DNA from: Terrimesophilobacter bigeumensis
GTDB lineage: Bacteria > Actinomycetota > Actinomycetes > Actinomycetales > Microbacteriaceae
NCBI RefSeq assembly: GCF_039537265.1
Contig: NZ_BAABAE010000003.1
Coordinates: forward strand, 806,001-870,000
Length of the DNA: 64,000 nucleotides
Direction: 5' to 3'
The translations under genes and the position numbers were made by a program. This document shows positions 42,724 to 50,750 of the stretch, one piece after another (the first letter of the stretch is position 1; every line of letters begins with the position of its first letter). The notes beneath the pieces are model-generated. The model saw only the letters and a list, made by a program, of their open reading frames with translations, did no database searches and was not told where the DNA came from.

Positions 42724-44148
42724 ATGGCGCTCAAGGACTTCGCCCTGCCCGACCTCGGGGAGGGCCTCACCGAGTCGGAGCTCGTGAGCTGGCACGTCGC
42801 CGTCGGTGACACGGTCGAGCTCAACCAGCCGCTCGCCGAGGTGGAGACCGCCAAGGCGCTCGTCGAGTTGCCGTCGCCGTTCGCCGGCATCATCCGCAAG
42901 CTCTACGCGGAAGAGGGCACGACCGTGCTCGTAGGTGCACCGATCGTCGCGTTCGAGCTCGAGGGTGCCGGTGGCGAGGCCGATGTCGCTCCGGATGCCG
43001 CAGCGAACACGGATGCCGGCGCCACCGTCGGCGCCAAGACCGAGCGCGAACCGGTGCTCGTCGGCTACGGCCCGCCCGTCGAGGGCGGCAACCGCCCCGC
43101 GCGGCGTGCTCGCAAGGGAGCGTCGCAACCTGCGGCACCGGCGCCCGACCCTCAGGCGAAGGTCGAGGTGGTTCCGCCGCCCACTTCCCGGGTCGAGCCT
43201 CCCAGTTCTCCGGTCGAGCCTCCCACTTCTCCGGTCGAGCCTGCCGAGACCCCCCGCTCCACCCCACCCGTCCGCAAACTGGCTCGCGACCTGGGCATCG
43301 ACCTGGCCATGGTCACGGGAACCGGGAAGAACGGGCTCATCGTTCGCGAAGACGTCGAGGCCGCAGCATCGGCAGGCTCCCTTCGTGACGCCGGCGAGGC
43401 CGGCTCCTCAGGGAGCGGAACCGGTGTCAAGGCAGCCGCGCCCGGCGAGCGCGAGACCCGCACCCGCATCCACGGCGTCCGCAAGCACACGGCCGCAGCG
43501 ATGGTGCAGAGCGCGTTCACCGCGCCGCACGCGAGCGAGTTCCTCACGATCGACGTCACGCCGACCATGGAGCTCATCGCCACCCTCAAGGAGTCCGCGG
43601 CGTTCCGCGGCAAGCGCCTCAACCTGCTCACGGTCGTCGCGAAGGCGCTGTGCATCGCAGTCGGACGCAACCCCTCCGTCAACACGCGCTGGGACGAGCA
43701 GGCCCAGGAGATCATCCAGTACCACTACGTGAACCTGGGTATCGCTGCGGCGACCCCGCGCGGTCTCATGGTGCCGAACATCAAGGATGCCGACTCGCTC
43801 GACCTCGCAGGGCTCGCCGACGCTCTCTCCGGCCTCGTCGAAACCGCGAAATCGGGAACCTCCAGCCCGGCGGAGCTCTCGGGCGGCACGATCTCGATCA
43901 CCAACATCGGGTCGTTCGGCATCGACGCCGGCACCCCCATCCTGAACCCGGGTGAGGCGATGATCCTGGCGCTCGGCACGGTGAAGCGGATGCCGTGGGA
44001 GTTCCGCGACGAGGTGGCGCTGCGGCAGGTGCTCACCCTGAGCGTCTCGTTCGATCACCGCCTGGTCGACGGAGAGCAGGGGAGCAGGTTCCTCGCCGAC
44101 GTCGGTGCAATCCTCGCGAACCCCGCTGTGCTCCTCACGATGGTCTGA
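42724..44148 (+). CDS. Dihydrolipoamide acyltransferase E2
   Basis: 474 residues. One lipoyl domain with lipoylated K44 (VETAKALVELP), a Pro/Ala-rich linker, a peripheral-subunit-binding domain (VRKLARDLGIDLAMVTGTG, about 181-215) and the catalytic domain with the active His in SFDHRLVDGEQG. The linker contains a repeated PVEPP(T/S)SPVEP segment, coded by copies of a short DNA repeat also found inside the carboxylase alpha gene at 52355. It transfers acyl groups to CoA and forms the core of the complex. Confidence 0.95.
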   Translation: MALKDFALPDLGEGLTESELVSWHVAVGDTVELNQPLAEVETAKALVELPSPFAGIIRKLYAEEGTTVLVGAPIVAFELEGAGGEADVAPDAAANTDAGATVGAKTEREPVLVGYGPPVEGGNRPARRARKGASQPAAPAPDPQAKVEVVPPPTSRVEPPSSPVEPPTSPVEPAETPRSTPPVRKLARDLGIDLAMVTGTGKNGLIVREDVEAAASAGSLRDAGEAGSSGSGTGVKAAAPGERETRTRIHGVRKHTAAAMVQSAFTAPHASEFLTIDVTPTMELIATLKESAAFRGKRLNLLTVVAKALCIAVGRNPSVNTRWDEQAQEIIQYHYVNLGIAAATPRGLMVPNIKDADSLDLAGLADALSGLVETAKSGTSSPAELSGGTISITNIGSFGIDAGTPILNPGEAMILALGTVKRMPWEFRDEVALRQVLTLSVSFDHRLVDGEQGSRFLADVGAILANPAVLLTMV

Positions 44149-44184
44149 GCTCCGCGATCCCCGACCGGGCCTTGAACTCACCTT

Positions 44185-44240
44185 GACTCGGGTCATACTG
44201 CGGGTTGAGTCCATTCGGTACCCGCAGAATGACCCGAGTC
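44185..44240. terminator. Inverted-repeat element, copy A (21-bp arms, 14-nt loop)
   Basis: The arms GACTCGGGTCATACTGCGGG+T and its complement (44185-44205, 44220-44240) differ at one position, with a 14-nt loop. It lies 36 nt after the E2 stop. A related element is at 48338 (18 of 21 arm bases identical, same loop length). It is probably a bidirectional terminator belonging to a dispersed family. Confidence 0.75.
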
Positions 44241-44313
44241 GAGTGGAAGCTGGATGCTACACTCGACCGCGCCGGGATCGCCCTGGAGAGCTGTCAGAGA
44301 GAGGAGCACCGTC

Positions 44314-44379
44314 ATGAAGACAGTCATTGTCGCGCGCTCTCTCGCCGACCATCTTCCCTTCGAGGCCACAGCCCTCTAG
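44314..44379 (+). CDS. Short leader ORF upstream of the RIO kinase
   Basis: 21 residues starting MKTVIVARSLAD, with a strong ribosome-binding site (GAGAGGAG, 8 nt upstream) and a TAG stop, ending 33 nt before the kinase start. A -10 TACACT at 44258-44263 would begin the transcript about 44 nt earlier. It is either a leader peptide controlling the kinase or a small protein in its own right. Not a known family to me. Confidence 0.55.
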   Translation: MKTVIVARSLADHLPFEATAL

Positions 44380-44412
44380 TTCCGTGTGTGGCCTCCGACC
44401 TGGAGTCACACC

Positions 44413-45255
44413 GTGAACGAATCACTTTCCTCACCCTTCGACGTCGTCCTCTCGTTTGCCGAGGGCGAGCCGGGCGAAGACCAACGCTGGACCACCTGGC
44501 CGGCGACCACCCCATCCGAACGCGGTCCGAAACCGTGGCCGGACTGGCTCGTCACGAGCGCCGGCGCATTCGACACCGAGCTCGGCATCCTCAAGACCGG
44601 CAAGGAGGCCGACGTGTTCCTCCTCGAGCGCGCGGTGCCGGGCGACCCGTCGCAGAGTGTGCTGCTCGCGGCCAAGCGCTACCGCACGGCCGAGCGCAGC
44701 GACTTCCATCGCTCGAGTATCTACACCGAGGGCCGCCGTGGCAAGGACTCCCGCGAGGGCCGTGCGGTGGCGAAGAAGTCCGCCTTCGGCCGTGAGGTCG
44801 CGGCGGCACGGTGGTCGCTCGCCGAGTTCGACGCGCTGTGCCGGATGTGGCAGGCCGGCGCGCCCGTCCCGTACCCGGTGCAGGTGAGTGGCACCGAGAT
44901 CCTCATGGAATTCATCGGAACGGGATCGGTGGCCGCCCCGCGCCTGTCGCAGGCGCGCGATGACCGCGACGTTCTCGAGGAGCTGTTCGCGCAGGTCGTC
45001 GACATCATGCGTGTCTTCGCGACTGCCGGCGTCGCTCACGGTGACCTGTCGGCGTACAACCTTCTCGTGCACGAGGGACGCGTGCGGGTGATCGACCTGC
45101 CGCAGATCGTCGATGTCGTCGCCAATCCGCAGGGGCTGGACCTGTTGCATCGCGACTGCGTGAACGTCTGCGACTGGTTCGCCCGGCACCGTGTCGCGTG
45201 CGACGCGGAGGAGCTCTTCGCGGACCTGCTGGGTTACGCGTTCGGGGCGCGTTAG
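44413..45255 (+). CDS. RIO-type serine protein kinase
   Basis: 280 residues. The ATP-binding Lys is in AAKRYRTAERSDF, catalytic VAHGDLSAYNLLV (HGDLSxYN) and metal-binding IDLPQIVDV complete the RIO motifs. The family phosphorylates serine; bacterial members' targets are unknown. GTG 44413 follows GGAG; GTG 44386 is an in-frame alternative. It follows a short leader ORF and has no other operon partner. Confidence 0.92.
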   Translation: MNESLSSPFDVVLSFAEGEPGEDQRWTTWPATTPSERGPKPWPDWLVTSAGAFDTELGILKTGKEADVFLLERAVPGDPSQSVLLAAKRYRTAERSDFHRSSIYTEGRRGKDSREGRAVAKKSAFGREVAAARWSLAEFDALCRMWQAGAPVPYPVQVSGTEILMEFIGTGSVAAPRLSQARDDRDVLEELFAQVVDIMRVFATAGVAHGDLSAYNLLVHEGRVRVIDLPQIVDVVANPQGLDLLHRDCVNVCDWFARHRVACDAEELFADLLGYAFGAR

Positions 45256-45269
45256 CCTGCCGTTTCGGT

Positions 45270-45773
45270 TCAGGCGAGAAGCATCCCGCGGAGGTAGGCG
45301 GCCTGCCCCGCGTGCTGCAGATCGTCGGAGATGACGCTCACCAGACGGACTCCGAGCGACACCGGCGGGTCCCAGGACTCGTCGACGATGCGGTCGAGGT
45401 CGGCATCCGAGAGTTGCTCGACCCAGGTGATCGTGTGGTCGGAGACCGAGGCGTGGTAGCCGACCAGCAGCTCGGCGTCCACGCGAACCGCCGCCACATC
45501 ATCCGGGCCGTGTCCATATCCCGTCGCTGCGACCGAGAACGGCAGCGCGAACCGCTCGAACCACCCCTCGGCCGTCCAGCGTTGCTCGATGCCGGAGGCC
45601 CCGGCGAGATGGTCGTCCTGGATGCGCGTGAGGTGCCAGAGCAGCCACGCGATCGTGTTGCCGTCGGCATAGGGTTTCATGGCGAGCTGCTCGGGGGTGA
45701 GCCCGCGCGGGATGCTCGTGACAACCTCCTGGATCCTGCCGAATGCGTCGGCGAGCACTGCTGCGGTGTTCAT
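45270..45773 (-). CDS. DinB/DUF664 family protein (mycothiol transferase-like)
   Basis: 167 residues with the metal-binding His pattern: GNTIAWLLWHLTRIQDDH (two His) and ISDDLQHAGQAAYLRGML (third His). This four-helix DinB fold includes mycothiol- and bacillithiol-dependent transferases; a mycothiol-related role fits an actinobacterium but is inference. ATG 45773 has GGGAGGAA upstream. It converges on the RIO kinase. Confidence 0.88.
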   Translation of the reverse strand: MNTAAVLADAFGRIQEVVTSIPRGLTPEQLAMKPYADGNTIAWLLWHLTRIQDDHLAGASGIEQRWTAEGWFERFALPFSVAATGYGHGPDDVAAVRVDAELLVGYHASVSDHTITWVEQLSDADLDRIVDESWDPPVSLGVRLVSVISDDLQHAGQAAYLRGMLLA

Positions 45774-45850
45774 GATTCCTCCCTCGGACCCGCCCGTGAA
45801 TCTGCTGGGCAACGGTTCCCCTGGATCGCGAACCGGTGCACAGTCGACCC

Positions 45851-46507
45851 ATGGACGATTCAACGCTCTCCTCCTCCGACACCGCTGAACGCCTCGAGGG
45901 CACCGCGTTCGTGCACCTCTACGGCAAGCTGTATGGCTCCTACGCGACAGACGATTTCGCGAGCGCGACCGCACTCGTCGACGAGGTGGCGAGAGCAGCG
46001 GATGCCATGAACCATCATCCCGATATCCGTCTCGGATACGGCACGGTGGACCTCGAGCTCAGTTCGCATGATGCCGGCGGAGTGACGGAGCGCGACCTCG
46101 ATCTCGCGGCGACCATCCAGCACGTGGCCGAGTCGCTCGGCGCCACGATCCGACCGCGTCGACCGGCGCAGTATGCGATCGCGATCGACACGGTCGACGA
46201 AGCCGCGATCCGCGATTTCTGGAAGGTCGGCCTCGGCTACGACGCCCTCGGCTCACCGGAGGAGGCCCTGCTCGTCGACCCGAACGGCGCGGCACCGGTC
46301 GTGTGGTTCCAGCACATGGACCCGCCCCGCACCGACCGGAACCGCATCCACCTCGATGTCTACGTGCCGACTCCGGATGCCGAGGGCCGGGTGCGGGCAG
46401 TGCTCGAGGCCGGTGGAACGCTCGTGACCGACGAGCACGCCCCCGACTGGTGGGTCCTCGCCGATGCGGAAGGCAACGAGCTCTGTGTGTGCACCTCGGA
46501 GAAGTGA
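45851..46507 (+). CDS. Pterin-4a-carbinolamine dehydratase-VOC domain fusion
   Basis: 218 residues in two parts. Residues about 10-100 are a pterin-4a-carbinolamine dehydratase (PCD) domain with MNHHPDIRLGYGTVDLELSS and HDAGGVTERD, including the HHP pair. Residues about 105-218 are a glyoxalase/VOC-like domain with HLDVYVP and GNELCVCTSEK. Pairing of a PCD with a VOC domain is seen in actinobacteria, with unknown purpose. ATG 45851 is chosen; GTG 45836 is in frame. Confidence 0.85.
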   Translation: MDDSTLSSSDTAERLEGTAFVHLYGKLYGSYATDDFASATALVDEVARAADAMNHHPDIRLGYGTVDLELSSHDAGGVTERDLDLAATIQHVAESLGATIRPRRPAQYAIAIDTVDEAAIRDFWKVGLGYDALGSPEEALLVDPNGAAPVVWFQHMDPPRTDRNRIHLDVYVPTPDAEGRVRAVLEAGGTLVTDEHAPDWWVLADAEGNELCVCTSEK

Positions 46508-46540
46508 ACCTTTCATGAGCCGTGCCGCCCACGAGCCCTG

Positions 46541-46867
46541 CTAGACGGCGCCGCCATCGACGAGCTTGAGTCCGACGACGCATCCGATCAGGCCGAGGAT
46601 GAGCAGAACCTTCACGAGCGAGGTGGCCTCCCCGCCGAAGATCATGGCGTAGAGGACCGTGAGCATCGCGCCGATCCCGACCCACACGGCGTAGCCGGTT
46701 CCGGTCGGGATGCCGCGCAAAGCGAGTGCGAGCCCGCCCATGCTCAACACGAGCGCCGCGAAGAAGACGATCGATGGCCACAGCTTCGTGAAGCCTTCCG
46801 ACTTGCCGAGCGCGGTCGCCCACACGGCTTCGAGGATGCCGGAGATGACGAGAATGGTCCAGGACAT
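46541..46867 (-). CDS. SMR family transporter, guanidinium exporter type (Gdx/SugE-like)
   Basis: 108 residues, four helices, the standard length. The membrane Glu that couples substrate and protons is E13 (ISGILEAVWA); KSEGFTKLWPSIV and TGTGYAVWVGIGA are typical of the SugE/Gdx subgroup. A guanidine-III riboswitch lies directly upstream, so export of guanidinium is the most likely function. The ATG at 46867 has GGGAG 5-10 nt upstream; an in-frame ATG at 46879 is inside the riboswitch and unlikely to be used. Confidence 0.94.
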   Translation of the reverse strand: MSWTILVISGILEAVWATALGKSEGFTKLWPSIVFFAALVLSMGGLALALRGIPTGTGYAVWVGIGAMLTVLYAMIFGGEATSLVKVLLILGLIGCVVGLKLVDGGAV

Positions 46868-46879
46868 GACTGCTCCCAT

Positions 46880-46920
46880 GGCCAGTCTTGTCGCGAGCCG
46901 GGTACTGATCCCTCGTCCGG
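46880..46920 (-). ncRNA. Guanidine-III (ykkC-III) riboswitch
   Basis: On the minus strand the sequence begins CCGGACGAGG, continues GATCAG, then TACCCGG, CTCGC, GACAAGA and ends CTGGCC. The blocks CCGGACGAGG, GTACCCGG and GACAAGAC are the conserved parts of the class III guanidine aptamer. The stem between them (GATCAG with CTGGCC) is different in sequence but still pairs, five of six positions counting one wobble. CCGG/CCGG can form the pseudoknot. The ribosome-binding site of the SMR gene follows within 10 nt, so control at translation initiation is likely. Confidence 0.88.
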
Positions 46921-46938
46921 TGGCCCGATCGGGCCACC
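46919..46938. terminator. Perfect 20-bp palindrome between MFS gene and riboswitch
   Basis: GGTGGCCCGATCGGGCCACC is a perfect palindrome that ends within the first two bases of the riboswitch and starts 9 nt after the MFS stop. As RNA it would form a strong hairpin just before the aptamer. It could terminate the MFS transcript or insulate the aptamer. Confidence 0.5.
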
Positions 46939-46947
46939 TCGATCCTC

Positions 46948-48237
46948 TCACATCGTGGTGGCGCTGTCCTGGCCCTGCTCGTCCTGGGTGGCCGCGGTCT
47001 CCGCAGCATCCATCGAGGCGTTCGTGAGCCGGAACATGAAGAGCAGCAGGCAGAGCGTTCCGATGCCGGTGATGAAGAACACCGGCGGCAGGCCGAGGAA
47101 CTGCCCCAGCACGCCGCCGATCGCCGCACCGAGCGGCATGGTGCCCCAGGCGAGCAGCCGGTAGCCGCTGTTGACGCGGCCGAGGAGGGTGTCCGGCGTG
47201 ATGCGCTGGCGCAGCGACACGGCGACGACGTTCCACAGCACGACCGTGAACCCGCCGACGAAGAATGCCGCGCCGATGAGGAACGGGTTCGTCGTGAACG
47301 CGGGCGTCATGACGAGCGCGGCACCTCCGACGATCGCGATGCTGAGCGAGAGCGACCGGCCGATCGCGCGCTCGATGTGCTCCGCCGCGAACGAACCGAG
47401 CAGGCTGCCGATCGCGGTCGTCGTGAACAGGATGCCGACCTGGGCATCCGTGAGCTTCATCGCCGAGGCCGGACCGGCAGCAAAGAGCACGAAGATCGCG
47501 AACGCGGCACTCGAGGTGAGGTTGAAGAGCCCCGTCATGAAGGCGAGAGTGCGCAGCACCTTGTTCCGCCAGAGGAAGCGCAGGCCCACCATGATCTCCG
47601 AGCGCATGGATGCCGGCGCGTCGCGCGGCACCCGGAAGTCCCCGCGCACGAGGAACAGCATCCCGACCGCGACGAGCCAGAGGGCCGCGGGTGCTGCGAA
47701 CGCGATCACGGCCCCCGCGGCCACGAGGATGCCGCCGAGCGGCGGGCCGACGAACTGGTTGGCGGTCATCTCGACCGCGTAGAGCCTGCCGTTCGCTCGG
47801 GAGAGCTGAGTGCGGCCGACGATCTGCGGCAGGATCGATTGTGCCGAGGTGTCGTAGAGCGTCTCGGCGGTCCCGGTGAAGAGAGCGACGGCGTAGAGCA
47901 CCCAGATCGACTCGACCCCGAGGGCGACGGATGCGGCCACCGCCGCGAGCAGGACCGCCCGCGCAGTGTTGGCGGCGAGCATGATCTTCCGCCGGTCCAG
48001 CCGGTCGGCGAGGGCGCCGGCCTGCAGAGCGAACAGCAGCCAGGGCAGCGATGCCACGAGGCTGAGCCCTGCGATGAGCACCGGCTCCTGCGTGTACCGG
48101 ATGGCGACGAGCGGCAGGGCGAGTTTGAAGACGCCGTCGGCGAGGTTCGAGAGGCCGGAGGAGGTCAGCAGCTTCCAGAAGTTCGTGCCCAGAGGGGCTC
48201 GATCGCGCGGAGGCTTTGTGGCGGCGGCGTTGGGCAC
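46948..48237 (-). CDS. MFS transporter, DHA3/MFS_3 type
   Basis: 429 residues, about twelve helices. LPLVAIRYTQEPVLIAGLSL, GALADRLDRRKIMLAANTAR and AANQFVGPPLGGILV are typical of drug:H+ antiporter family 3. The GTG at 48237 is preceded by TACCCT and six bases (leaderless). It is upstream of, and in the same direction as, the riboswitch-controlled SMR gene, with which it may be co-transcribed. Substrate unknown. Confidence 0.9.
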   Translation of the reverse strand: MPNAAATKPPRDRAPLGTNFWKLLTSSGLSNLADGVFKLALPLVAIRYTQEPVLIAGLSLVASLPWLLFALQAGALADRLDRRKIMLAANTARAVLLAAVAASVALGVESIWVLYAVALFTGTAETLYDTSAQSILPQIVGRTQLSRANGRLYAVEMTANQFVGPPLGGILVAAGAVIAFAAPAALWLVAVGMLFLVRGDFRVPRDAPASMRSEIMVGLRFLWRNKVLRTLAFMTGLFNLTSSAAFAIFVLFAAGPASAMKLTDAQVGILFTTTAIGSLLGSFAAEHIERAIGRSLSLSIAIVGGAALVMTPAFTTNPFLIGAAFFVGGFTVVLWNVVAVSLRQRITPDTLLGRVNSGYRLLAWGTMPLGAAIGGVLGQFLGLPPVFFITGIGTLCLLLFMFRLTNASMDAAETAATQDEQGQDSATTM

Positions 48238-48337
48238 CAGCCAAGGGTACCCGGCACCTCGGTCACGATCGCGCATCCGGCGCACCGCTTCTGCTCCGCT
48301 TTTGCCCCGCATCCGCACCCTCCATTCCCGCCCCCTT

Positions 48338-48403
48338 CCGTTGAGTCGGGTCATTTTGCGGGTGCTGCGCCCTTCTGACCCGCAAAATGACCCGACTCAA
48401 CGG
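48338..48403. terminator. Inverted-repeat element, copy B (perfect 26-bp arms, 14-nt loop)
   Basis: An exact 26-bp inverted repeat: the left arm runs from 48338 to 48363, the right from 48378 to 48403, with a 14-nt loop. The inner part GAGTCGGGTCATTTTGCGGG matches the arm of the element at 44185 at 18 of 21 positions. It sits between two minus-strand genes, and as RNA would form a very stable hairpin. Confidence 0.8.
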
Positions 48404-48420
48404 GAGAAGAATGGGGGAGG

Positions 48421-49014
48421 TCAGGTGAGGGCGGCGAGCGCCATGCGCTCGAGCTCGGCGCGCAGGGTCGTGCGATCGAGGTCGAGGCCGCTGTGCGGGG
48501 TCGAGTTGAGCAGGCCGAAGACCGCGTGGGCGCGCGTGCGCAGGGTGGCGCGGTCGACATCCGGATGCAGGCCCGCGAGCACGTCGACCCAGAGCTCGAC
48601 GTAGCGGCGCTGCAGCGTGCGGACGGTGTGGCGGTCGTCGTCGGCGAGCTGCTCGAGGTCGCGGTCCTGCACCCGGATGACGTCGGCGTTGCCGAGCGCG
48701 AAGTCGGCGTGGAACGCGACGAGGGCTCGCAGCGCGTCGGCTCCGGTCGCACGGGAGAGAACGTCCTGCCCGCCGGCGAAGAGCCCCTCGCTCGCGTCGA
48801 GCAGGATCGCGGCGAGCATCGCCTGCTTCCCGCTGAAGTGCTTGTAGAGGGCGGGGCCGCTCACGCCTGCCGCGGCGCCGAGGTCCTCGATCGAGGTGCC
48901 GGAGTACCCGCGCTCGGCGAAGAGGCGCGCGGCAGCGGCCAGAAGAGCCTCGCGCCTGCTGGCCTTCGCGCGGCCCCGCGCTGTCGTCGTCGGCTGTCGC
49001 TCCGTCGTCGTCAT
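48421..49014 (-). CDS. TetR family regulator of the carboxylase operon
   Basis: 197 residues. The HTH is ALLAAAARLFAERGYSGTSI followed by DLGAAAGVSGPALYKHFSGK. It is divergent from the acyl-CoA carboxylase operon and a near-perfect inverted repeat lies between the two starts, so it is most likely the local repressor, sensing an acyl-CoA or a related intermediate. Positional equivalent of the regulator next to the mycobacterial fadE19-accA1-accD1 cluster. Confidence 0.9.
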   Translation of the reverse strand: MTTTERQPTTTARGRAKASRREALLAAAARLFAERGYSGTSIEDLGAAAGVSGPALYKHFSGKQAMLAAILLDASEGLFAGGQDVLSRATGADALRALVAFHADFALGNADVIRVQDRDLEQLADDDRHTVRTLQRRYVELWVDVLAGLHPDVDRATLRTRAHAVFGLLNSTPHSGLDLDRTTLRAELERMALAALT

Positions 49015-49037
49015 CCGGTCCCGCCTGTAGACAAATC

Positions 49038-49055
49038 GGTTAGCGATCACTAACC
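49038..49055. promoter_or_regulatory. Candidate TetR operator
   Basis: GGTTAGCGATCACTAACC: 16 of 18 bases symmetrical, located between the TetR start (49014) and the carboxylase start (49132). This is the expected size and place for a dimeric TetR operator controlling both directions. Confidence 0.6.
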
Positions 49056-49131
49056 TAGTTGCAGCGGGGCGCGACCACAAGCAGCCCCGCCGACAGCAGT
49101 ACCAGAAGCCGGACACAACTCGGAGTCGTCG

Positions 49132-50739
49132 ATGGAGACCCTGCACAGCGCGCTCGACACCGCAAGCGAGAGCTTTCGGGCCAACGAGGCGGCCCAGCGC
49201 GCCCTCGTCGAGGAGTTGAACGAACACCTGCGGGTCACCGCCCTCGGCGGACCCGAGAAGTCCCGTGAGCGCCACGTCGCGCGCGGCAAGCTCCTCCCGC
49301 GCGACCGCGTCGAACGCCTGCTCGACGGCGGCAGCCCCTTCCTCGAGGTCGCACCTCTCGCCGCCCACGACCTCTACGGCAACGACAGCCCGAGCGCAGG
49401 GCTCGTGGCCGGCATCGGCCTCGTGCACGGCCGGCACGTCATGGTCATCGCCAACGACGCGACCGTCAAGGGTGGCACGTATTACCCCATGACGGTCAAG
49501 AAGCACCTGCGGGCCCAGGAGATCGCCCTCGAGAACCGGCTCCCGTGCGTCTACCTCGTCGACTCCGGTGGTGCGTTCCTCCCCAAGCAGGACGAGGTCT
49601 TCCCCGACCGCGAGCACTTCGGCCGCATCTTCTACAACCAGGCGCGGATGTCTGGACTCAAGATCCCGCAGATCGCGGCCGTGCTCGGCTCCTCGACCGC
49701 CGGCGGCGCCTACGTTCCGGCGATGAGCGACGAGACCGTCATCGTGCGGAACCAGGGCACGATCTTCCTCGGCGGTCCACCGCTCGTGAAAGCCGCGATC
49801 GGCGAGATCGTCTCGGCCGAGGACCTCGGCGGCGGCGAGCTGCACTCCCGCACCTCCGGCGTCACCGACCACCTCGCCGAGAACGATGAACATGCCCTGC
49901 AGATCGTGCGCGACATCGTCGCCACGTTTCCGGCACCGGCCCCCGGTGCGTGGGACGTCATCGAATCTCGTGAGCCGGATGCTGACCCTGCCAAGCTCTA
50001 CGGCGCCGTGCCGGTCGACGTGCAGGGCCAGTACGACGTGCACGAGGTCATCGCCCGGCTCGTCGACGGCAGCCGGTTCCACGAGTTCAAGCGCGAGTAC
50101 GGGACGACGCTTGTCACCGGGTTCGCGCATATCCACGGGCATCCGGTGGGCATCGTCGCCAACAACGGCATCCTGTTCAGCGAGTCGGCGCTCAAGGGCG
50201 CGCACTTCATCGAGCTGTGCGACCAGCGCGGCATCCCGCTCATCTTCCTGCAGAACATCTCCGGCTTCATGGTGGGCAAGGATGCCGAAGCCGGCGGCAT
50301 CGCCAAAGACGGCGCCAAGATGGTCACCGCCGTCGCGACGACCCGGGTGCCGAAGTTCACGGTCGTCATCGGCGGCTCGTTCGGGGCAGGCAACTACTCG
50401 ATGTGCGGGCGTGCATACAGCCCGCGGTTCCTGTGGATGTGGCCGGCCAGTCGGATCTCGGTCATGGGCGGCGCGCAGGCCTCGAGCGTGCTCGCGACGA
50501 TCCGCCGCGAACAGGTCGAAGGCCGCGACGAGGAGTGGTCGGCCGACGACGAGGCCGCATTCAGGGCGCCCATCGCCGAGCAGTACGAGGCGCAGGGGAG
50601 CCCCTACTACTCGACCGCCAGGCTCTGGGACGATGGCATCATCGACCCCGCCGACACGCGGACCGTTCTCGGGCTCGCCCTCGAGGTCGCCTCGCACACC
50701 CCGCTTCCCGACCCGGGCTTCGGCCTGTTCCGGATGTGA
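49132..50739 (+). CDS. Acyl-CoA carboxylase carboxyltransferase (methylcrotonyl-CoA type beta)
   Basis: 535 residues with the two crotonase-like halves of carboxyltransferases. EKSRERHVARGKLLPRDRVE is the N-terminal hallmark of the methylcrotonyl/geranyl group; VKGGTYYPMTVKKHLRAQEI and VLGSSTAGGAYVPAMSDETV are in the first half, and IGGSFGAGNYSMCGRAYSPR in the second. It transfers CO2 from carboxybiotin to the acyl-CoA. First gene of a five-gene operon for leucine catabolism. GGAG lies 7 nt before the ATG. Confidence 0.94.
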   Translation: METLHSALDTASESFRANEAAQRALVEELNEHLRVTALGGPEKSRERHVARGKLLPRDRVERLLDGGSPFLEVAPLAAHDLYGNDSPSAGLVAGIGLVHGRHVMVIANDATVKGGTYYPMTVKKHLRAQEIALENRLPCVYLVDSGGAFLPKQDEVFPDREHFGRIFYNQARMSGLKIPQIAAVLGSSTAGGAYVPAMSDETVIVRNQGTIFLGGPPLVKAAIGEIVSAEDLGGGELHSRTSGVTDHLAENDEHALQIVRDIVATFPAPAPGAWDVIESREPDADPAKLYGAVPVDVQGQYDVHEVIARLVDGSRFHEFKREYGTTLVTGFAHIHGHPVGIVANNGILFSESALKGAHFIELCDQRGIPLIFLQNISGFMVGKDAEAGGIAKDGAKMVTAVATTRVPKFTVVIGGSFGAGNYSMCGRAYSPRFLWMWPASRISVMGGAQASSVLATIRREQVEGRDEEWSADDEAAFRAPIAEQYEAQGSPYYSTARLWDDGIIDPADTRTVLGLALEVASHTPLPDPGFGLFRM

Positions 50740-50750
50740 CGACCGTGGCC

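Noticed and set aside
48421..50697. Long minus-strand frame running from the TetR gene through the carboxylase gene
   Set aside because: Only the part from 49014 down has TetR sequence; the rest is the shadow of the carboxyltransferase gene.
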